The notes beneath the pieces were generated by a model. The model saw only the letters and a program-made list of their open reading frames with translations. It made no database searches and was not told the DNA's origin. This document shows positions 59,041 to 64,000 of a stretch of DNA of 64,000 nucleotides, in pieces. The DNA lies in the NCBI RefSeq assembly GCF_036408855.1, contig NZ_JAZGJQ010000001.1, positions 124,001 through 188,000 on the forward strand, given 5' to 3'. Position 1 is the stretch's first letter; each line of letters starts with the position of its first letter. A program made the position numbers and the translations under genes. The DNA is from Olsenella_K absiana (GTDB lineage: Bacteria; Actinomycetota; Coriobacteriia; Coriobacteriales; Atopobiaceae).

Positions 59041-60471
59041 CTACGCGGGCCTCACGGGGCCTGCCGTGCCGCCGAGCGCCTCCACGCGCGTCGCGCCGAG
59101 CAGCCTCGCGTCCTCGGGGTCGTGCGAGGCCACGAGCAGCGTGCGGCCGGCGAGCAGGCGGTCGGCGAGGGCGGCCACCTGCCGCCTGCTCGCGCGGTCG
59201 AGCGCGGCGAAGGGCTCGTCGAGCAGCACCGCCTGGGAGGGGTGGGCGAGCGCGCGCACGATCTCTACCCTGCGCCGCTGCCCGCCGGAGAGGCCCCTCA
59301 CCGGCCTGCCCAGCGCCTCGGCGGGCAGCACCTGGGCGAGAAGGTCGTGCGCCCCGCGCTCCCCCAGGGTCCCCGCCGCGAGCTCCACGTTCTGCTCCGC
59401 CGTCATGCCCTCGACGAGGGCGGGCGCCTGCGTCACCACGGACACGTGCGCCGGCGAGTCGACCTCGCCCGAGAGGGGCTCGACCATGCGCGCCACGGTC
59501 TCGATGAGGGTGGTCTTGCCTGCGCCCGACGGGTCCGAGAGGATCGTCCGGGAGCCGGCGGAAAGCTCGAGCGAGAGCGCCTTGGCGACCACCGAGGCGG
59601 GGCCGTGCCCGAGGGTCGCGCCTTCGAGCCGGATGGGCGCGGGTCCCGGCGCCGCCACGGCCGCGCCGCTCGCGCCGGCGCCGGGGCAGCGGGCGGCGAG
59701 CCTCAGGGCGAGCGGGCCGGTCGCGGCGAGGCAGCGCACGAAGACGCGCTCGCACGCCCACGAGAGGGCGACCACGGCGAGGGTCCAGGCGAAGAGGTCG
59801 CCCGTCTCCAGCAGGAGCTTGGCCTGGTAGATGCCCTCGCCCATGGAGCCGCGCGGGCTGCCGATGAGCTCGGCCGCCACCCCCGCCTTCCACGCCATGC
59901 CGCAGGCGTTGCGCGAGGTCGCGACCAGGTAGGGGAGGAGCTGCTGCCAGTCGTCGGCGAGAAGGCGCCTCCAGGCGGGCACCTCCATCGCGCGCAGGAC
60001 GCGCCCGAGGCCGTCGTCGCGCGCGCGGATGGCCTCCACCACGCTCAGATAGACCGGCGGGAAGACGGCGAGGAACACCGCCACGACCGACACCTGCCGG
60101 GAGCCGACCCAGAGCAGGAGCAGCACGATCACGCAGACGATGGGAACGCTCTTGAGGAGGAGCACGGCGGGCTCCAGAAGCTCGAGGAGCCAGCGCCGCC
60201 CGCCCGCCACGAGCCCGAGCGCGAGCCCGAGGCAGAAGGCGAGCAGGAACCCCCCGGTGACGCGCGCGAGCGAGAAGCCCACGCGGGCCCAGGAGGCGGG
60301 CTGTGCCGCGAGCTCGAGGAGGCGGAGCACGACGTCTGCGGGCCCCGGCAGCAGGAGGTCGTGGCCGATCCCCATGCTCAGGAGCTGCCAGGCGACGAGC
60401 CAGGCGACCACGGCCGCCGCGCGCCGCGGGGCGGCCGTGGCGTCGCGGTCGGGTCGTGCGCGGCTAGGCAC
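59041..60471 (-). CDS. Fused ABC permease and ATPase of a NitT/TauT-type importer
   Basis: Predicted 476-residue single chain. Residues about 20-260 form an SsuC/TauC-type permease with six hydrophobic segments and the EAA-like loop (ISLSVVEAIRARDDGL-type region, AAELIGSPRGSMGEGIYQAK). Residues about 275-476 are an ABC ATPase: Walker A SDPSGAGKTT with Asp at 313 where Gly is usual, signature LSGGQRRRVE, Walker B AVLLDEPFAALD and H-loop SHD. Permease and ATPase are normally separate in this family. The gene overlaps the binding-protein gene by eight bases. The ATPase part is short (about 200 residues), lacking a C-terminal extension. Confidence 0.88.
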   Translation of the reverse strand: MPSRARPDRDATAAPRRAAAVVAWLVAWQLLSMGIGHDLLLPGPADVVLRLLELAAQPASWARVGFSLARVTGGFLLAFCLGLALGLVAGGRRWLLELLEPAVLLLKSVPIVCVIVLLLLWVGSRQVSVVAVFLAVFPPVYLSVVEAIRARDDGLGRVLRAMEVPAWRRLLADDWQQLLPYLVATSRNACGMAWKAGVAAELIGSPRGSMGEGIYQAKLLLETGDLFAWTLAVVALSWACERVFVRCLAATGPLALRLAARCPGAGASGAAVAAPGPAPIRLEGATLGHGPASVVAKALSLELSAGSRTILSDPSGAGKTTLIETVARMVEPLSGEVDSPAHVSVVTQAPALVEGMTAEQNVELAAGTLGERGAHDLLAQVLPAEALGRPVRGLSGGQRRRVEIVRALAHPSQAVLLDEPFAALDRASRRQVAALADRLLAGRTLLVASHDPEDARLLGATRVEALGGTAGPVRPA

Positions 60472-61540
60472 CGTAGTAGAAGTCGTCGCCCGGCAGGCTG
60501 CCGCCGACGGAGCCGGGGTTCGCCCCGAAGAGGACCTCGAGGTAGCCCTCGAGGGCGTCCTTCATCTCCGCGCCCGTCTCGCACACGACGTGGCAGCCGG
60601 GGATGGCCTTGGCGGCGACCTGCTCGGAAGGCACGATGCCGGCCTTCACGACGAGCGGCGCGGCGGAGGCGGGGTCGGCGTTGACCTTGTCTACGGACTC
60701 CTTGTGGCGCTGGAGGAAGTCCTTCACGGCGTCGGGGTGCTCGTCTGCGAAGTCCTTGCGGACGACCGTCGTGCCCAGGACGTACTGGCTGCCGTCCTTC
60801 ACGTACTCCGCCCACACGTCGGCGAGCGCGACGGGGGCCGAGAGGGCGTCGTTCTTGGCGAGGGTGGCCGTCGTGAACGGCTCGGGCAGGATGCCCACGG
60901 CGTTGGGGTCGGTCGCAAGGAGGGACGCCACCTCGGTGTGCTCGCTCTTGAACTCCACGGTCACCTGATCGGCGATCCCTGCCGCGTCGAGGAGGTAGTC
61001 GAGGGTGTACTCGGGGCTCGAGCCCTGGCCGGAGAGGTAGACGGTGCGGCCGGCGAGGTCCGAGAAGCCCTTCACGCCCGCGTCGCCGGTCACGACCGAG
61101 AGCACGCCCAGGGTGTTGACGTCGATGGTCAAGACGCCGCCGCCCGTCTTGTTGTACAGGACCGCCGCCGCGTTCGAGGGCACGCAGGCGATGTCGACGT
61201 CGCCCTGGATGACCTTGGGGAGAAGGTCGTCGGGCGAGGAGACGACCTGGTAGCTGTACCTGATACCGCTGGTCTCCGCGGGCGTGGTGGGCTCGTCGCC
61301 CTCCGGCACGCCCGAGGTCGCGTCCATCATCTCCACCAGGCCGATGGTGGTCGGCCCCTTGAGCGAGGCGACGCGGACGCAGACGTCCTCGCCGGCCGCC
61401 GCGGCGCCCTGCCCCTGCGCGCCCTGCTGTGCGGAGCCGCCGTCCGCGCCCGCGCTGCCGCAGGCGGCAAGCCCCAGGGCCGCGGCGCCGGTGCCGAGGG
61501 CCCGGAGCAGGGCCCTCCTCGTCAGGTTAGCGTTCAGCAT
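60464..61540 (-). CDS. ABC transporter substrate-binding lipoprotein
   Basis: Predicted 358-residue exported lipoprotein that delivers ligand to the fused permease-ATPase. A signal sequence with twin arginines (NLTRRALLRALGTGAAAL) ends in lipobox LAAC at about 27. A Gly/Gln/Ala linker leads to a two-lobed domain resembling NMT1/SsuA-like proteins (IQGDVDIACVPSNAAAVLYN, LAGRTVYLSGQGSSPEYTL). The frame is open further upstream, but the ATG complementary to 61538-61540 has GGAG ahead of it and begins the signal peptide. The ligand is unknown; sulfonates, nitrate analogues and thiamine precursors are family options. Confidence 0.9.
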   Translation of the reverse strand: MLNANLTRRALLRALGTGAAALGLAACGSAGADGGSAQQGAQGQGAAAAGEDVCVRVASLKGPTTIGLVEMMDATSGVPEGDEPTTPAETSGIRYSYQVVSSPDDLLPKVIQGDVDIACVPSNAAAVLYNKTGGGVLTIDVNTLGVLSVVTGDAGVKGFSDLAGRTVYLSGQGSSPEYTLDYLLDAAGIADQVTVEFKSEHTEVASLLATDPNAVGILPEPFTTATLAKNDALSAPVALADVWAEYVKDGSQYVLGTTVVRKDFADEHPDAVKDFLQRHKESVDKVNADPASAAPLVVKAGIVPSEQVAAKAIPGCHVVCETGAEMKDALEGYLEVLFGANPGSVGGSLPGDDFYYGA

Positions 61541-61559
61541 GTGGGTCTCCAATCGACGA

Positions 61560-61584
61560 GCGCCGGGACCCAGGGCCCCGGCGC
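61560..61584 (-). other. Hairpin in the leader of the binding-protein gene
   Basis: GCGCCGGG and CCCGGCGC (61560-61567 with 61577-61584) form a perfect 8-bp stem 20 bases ahead of the binding-protein gene. It could terminate the deacetylase transcript or lie in the leader of the ABC operon. Confidence 0.45.
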
Positions 61585-61623
61585 ACCTTTGTTCGAACTT
61601 CAAATGTAACAGAGTCGCCAGCG

Positions 61624-63396
61624 CTAGGGGATGGCGTTGCTCGCGCTGTCGCTCGCGACCTCGGTCGGCCAGACGGCGTCCTCGGGCATGGACGCCGAGC
61701 CGGACGCGATGTCTGCGGGCACCGTGGGGTCGGAGGCCATGAGCTCGGAGATCGTGACGAAGCGGTAGCCCGCGTTCTGCCACGCCTCGATGATCTGCGG
61801 CAGGGCCTCGACGTCCTGCTCGCGGTTGCCCCCGCCGTCGTGCATCAGGATGATGGCGCCGGAGTACATGTCCTTCGTGGCGTTGGAGACGATCTGGGAC
61901 GCGCCGGGGCGGCGCCAGTCCTCGGAGTCGTGCGACCAGAACACCGCGGTCGACATCTGCCCGCCGGAGTAGAGCCACACGTTGGTGTTGATCGAGCCGT
62001 AGGGCTGGCGGATCGTCGTGGTGGTGACGCCGGCCTGCGAGAGGGCGGAGAAGGACTTGGAGAGTTCCTCCTTGAGGTCCGACTCGCCGAGCTTGGTCAG
62101 CTGCTTGTGGCTCCAGGTGTGGGAGCCGACCTGGTTGCCGTCGGAGACGACGCGCTTGACCGCGTCGGGGTACTCGCCCACCTGGGGCCCGAGCATGAAG
62201 AACGTCGCGTGGGCGCCGTACTTCTCGAGGATGTCGAGGTACTGGTTGGTGTAGGGGTCGGCCGGGCCGTCGTCGAAGGTGAGCGCCACGAGCTTCTCGT
62301 CGTTGGCGGGCGTGATGTTGGCGCGCGTCACGACGCAGTCCTGGACCTCCTGGACCGTGACGTCGGCCGTCTCGCCGGACTCGGCGCCCTTGCGGGTCTC
62401 GACCTTGCTCGGCTTGCCCCACTGCGAGACGTAGAAGATGACGCCGCCCTTGCCCTCCATCTTGAGCTTGGGCTGCTCGGAGGTGGTGTTCACGACCTCG
62501 TAGTCCTCCGAGACGTCCGCGCCGTCGGAGAAGTCTATGGACTCGCCGCCCTTGACCCGGTAGCTCGTGGCGTCCGCGTAGGAGAGCTGGTTGCCGTCGA
62601 CCGTGGCCTCGAACTTGTCGCCGCCGCCGGCCTTGAGGACCTTGCCGGAGACCGACACGTAGTCGCCGGCGGAGACGCCCGCGCCCTTCTCGCTCGCGAC
62701 CCTCTCGAGGCTGGAGCCGACGGTGATGCTCGTGGGGGTGCCGTCCACGGTGACGTTGACCGGGCGGTGCGTCCAGAAGAGGACGCCGGCCACGACCACT
62801 GCCGCGACGACCGCGAGGCCGATGAGCGCGGGGCCGTGGGAGGTGCGCACGCTGGGCGCCTGCCCTCCGCGCGCACCGCCCTCCCCGGCCGCGGGCACGA
62901 AGCCGGTCCGCGGGGCCGCCTGGGTGCGGCGGGCCGGCTGGCGGCCGGTCGTGGGCCGCGCCGCCTGCTGCGGCCGGCCGGCGGCCCCGTCAGGGCGCGC
63001 CTGGCGCGCCGGGCGCCTCGCGGGCTCCATGACGCGGCGCTCGCCCGTGGCCGTGGCCTGCTGCGGCCGCGCGGACGGACGCTGGTGCCCGTGCTGCTGC
63101 GACATGTGCTGCTGGGGTGCGGCCTGCTGCGGCCTGGACTGCTGGGGTGCGGCCTGCTGCGGCCTAGGCTGCTGGCGCTGGGCGCCTGCCGCCTGCGCCG
63201 GGCGCTGCTGGCGCGCGTGCGCCGCAGGGCGCGGGGAGGGCGTCTCCGCCCCCTGTGCTGCCTGGTTGCTTCCGTAGGCGCGATGGTGCGCCCTGTGGAC
63301 GGGGATGGGGTCCGCGTTCTCGTAGGGGTTGGACCCCTGGCGTCTCGGGCCGGCGCCTGCGCCGGGCCTTCCCGTCCCACCGATGCTGCTGCTCAT
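61624..63396 (-). CDS. Membrane-anchored polysaccharide deacetylase (NodB domain)
   Basis: Predicted 590-residue cell-surface enzyme. A cytoplasmic N-terminus of about 190 residues, rich in Gln, Pro, Arg and Ala, precedes one membrane helix (PALIGLAVVAAVVVAGVLFW). Two beta-rich modules follow, then a NodB domain with the metal and catalytic motifs LTFDDGPADPYT, SHTWSHKQL, RQPYGSIN, HDSEDW and ILMHDGGGN. It would remove acetyl groups from peptidoglycan or another glycan. A Ser/Ala tail ends the protein. The ATG complementary to 63394-63396 is the only credible start before the conserved part; a longer open frame is not supported. Confidence 0.9.
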   Translation of the reverse strand: MSSSIGGTGRPGAGAGPRRQGSNPYENADPIPVHRAHHRAYGSNQAAQGAETPSPRPAAHARQQRPAQAAGAQRQQPRPQQAAPQQSRPQQAAPQQHMSQQHGHQRPSARPQQATATGERRVMEPARRPARQARPDGAAGRPQQAARPTTGRQPARRTQAAPRTGFVPAAGEGGARGGQAPSVRTSHGPALIGLAVVAAVVVAGVLFWTHRPVNVTVDGTPTSITVGSSLERVASEKGAGVSAGDYVSVSGKVLKAGGGDKFEATVDGNQLSYADATSYRVKGGESIDFSDGADVSEDYEVVNTTSEQPKLKMEGKGGVIFYVSQWGKPSKVETRKGAESGETADVTVQEVQDCVVTRANITPANDEKLVALTFDDGPADPYTNQYLDILEKYGAHATFFMLGPQVGEYPDAVKRVVSDGNQVGSHTWSHKQLTKLGESDLKEELSKSFSALSQAGVTTTTIRQPYGSINTNVWLYSGGQMSTAVFWSHDSEDWRRPGASQIVSNATKDMYSGAIILMHDGGGNREQDVEALPQIIEAWQNAGYRFVTISELMASDPTVPADIASGSASMPEDAVWPTEVASDSASNAIP

Positions 63397-63598
63397 AGGT
63401 GCCCTGCCGCCCTTCCATCCCCGAGGTACGGGGAAGCTCGCGTAAGGATTCTCGGTGCAGGCTCTGATACTAGACTGTTTCAGCGTACTTTGTCGGGGGT
63501 TGGGCGCCTCTTGACGATTTGACCAATATCGGCACCGCCCCCCCCGCGCCGGGCGGGGGGCGTCGAGCGACGGGCGGGGAGCGGTGCGGCGCGGGCGA

Positions 63599-64000
63599 CT
63601 ACTGGTCGATCCTGCGGACGACGAGGCCGCTCGGGAGCTTTGGCTCGAACCAGGTCGACTTGGGCGGCATGGTGCCGCCGGCGTCCGAGACCCGCATGAG
63701 GTCGTCCATCGTGGTGGGGAAGAGCGTGAAGGCGACGCCCTCATCGCCGGCTGCCGCCTCGAGCGCGGCCGGGCCCTCCGACTCGCTCAGGAAGCGCATG
63801 CGCGCGTCACGGCGCGGGTCCTGGACGCCCAGGATGGGGCCGAGGACCTCGTCCTGCAGGACGGAGACGTCGAGCGAGGCGGCCGCGTCGGCGTCGCGCG
63901 CGCCCGGCTCGCGCCCCCAGGCGAGCTCGTGCCAGCGCCCCGCGAGGTAGCAGCCGAAGTGGCCGCGCTCCTGCGGCCTGACGGGCTCGTCGCGCGCCTC
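63599..64000 (-). CDS. DUF1015-family protein, C-terminal part only
   Basis: The minus-strand frame is open from the window edge (64000) to the stop at 63599, giving the last 133 residues of a larger protein whose start is beyond the window. Family segments are clear: GHFGCYLAGRWHELAW, LDVSVLQDEVLGPILGVQD and FTLFPTTMDDLMRVSDAG, ending MPPKSTWFEPKLPSGLVV. DUF1015 proteins of about 410 residues occur widely in anaerobes; some are linked to serine or phosphate metabolism, but the function is not established. An internal ATG at 63799 is not the start. Confidence 0.9.
   Translation of the reverse strand, partial: EARDEPVRPQERGHFGCYLAGRWHELAWGREPGARDADAAASLDVSVLQDEVLGPILGVQDPRRDARMRFLSESEGPAALEAAAGDEGVAFTLFPTTMDDLMRVSDAGGTMPPKSTWFEPKLPSGLVVRRIDQ

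Noticed and set aside
1..64000. tRNA, rRNA or insertion-sequence genes
   Set aside because: No cloverleaf-like segment with the conserved TTCGA arm, no rRNA core sequence and no transposase motifs were seen in the intergenic stretches.

Overview
This is a strongly GC-rich, densely packed chromosomal window from an actinobacterium. The gene content points to an anaerobic member of the Coriobacteriia, most likely Olsenella/Atopobiaceae: a mannose-family PTS, a complete SUF system with an Rrf2 regulator, desulfoferrodoxin, acetylase-type diaminopimelate synthesis, GatCAB, AddAB and a long DnaE. The taxon is inferred from protein style and gene repertoire, not from a marker search. I see no rRNA or tRNA genes, insertion sequences, prophage or CRISPR array.

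Layout. 1-6.2 kb: the 3' end of a NitT/TauT-type ABC ATPase, a ThrE-like exporter, a serine-rich double-membrane-segment protein, class II fructose-bisphosphate aldolase and a lipobox protein. 6.1-11.9 kb (minus strand): the suf operon sufC-B-D-S-U followed by an Rrf2 regulator with IscR-like cysteines; a 24-bp near-palindrome lies in its promoter, and its core recurs in the promoter of the neighbouring membrane hydrolase. 13.9-17.1 kb: a mannose-family PTS operon (EIIA, EIIB, EIIC, EIID and a small membrane protein). 17.4-20.8 kb: gatCAB. 20.8-28 kb: an XRE regulator, then patA, an N-acetyl-diaminopimelate deacetylase, a lysine riboswitch, lysA, dapA, dapB and dapH. Together these cover condensation of aspartate semialdehyde with pyruvate, reduction, N-acetylation, transamination, deacetylation and final decarboxylation to lysine; the epimerase dapF is not in the window.

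28-35 kb: asparaginase, an iron alcohol dehydrogenase, a secreted NlpC/P60 hydrolase with a coiled coil and a low-complexity linker, a DUF2974 lipase-like protein that overlaps a convergent small membrane protein, and a YerC-type TrpR-like regulator. 35-51 kb is dominated by DNA maintenance: addB-addA, dnaE and ruvC-ruvA-ruvB. Between dnaE and ruvC sit desulfoferrodoxin and a NAD-synthetase-like protein that lacks the expected residues of both active sites. 51-64 kb: a CDF metal exporter, cold-shock protein, HAD phosphatase, M20 dipeptidase, a 924-residue protein of unknown function, a SmtB-type zinc-sensor repressor, a second NitT/TauT-type ABC system with permease and ATPase fused in one chain, a membrane-anchored polysaccharide deacetylase and the C-terminal end of a DUF1015 protein.

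Most genes are ordinary housekeeping genes with strong Shine-Dalgarno sites and many 1-8 base overlaps. The observations most worth checking are the apparent NAD-synthetase pseudoenzyme, the shared palindrome linking suf and the hydrolase, the riboswitch with its predicted anti-Shine-Dalgarno, the fused ABC transporter with an altered Walker A motif, and the 924-residue unknown.
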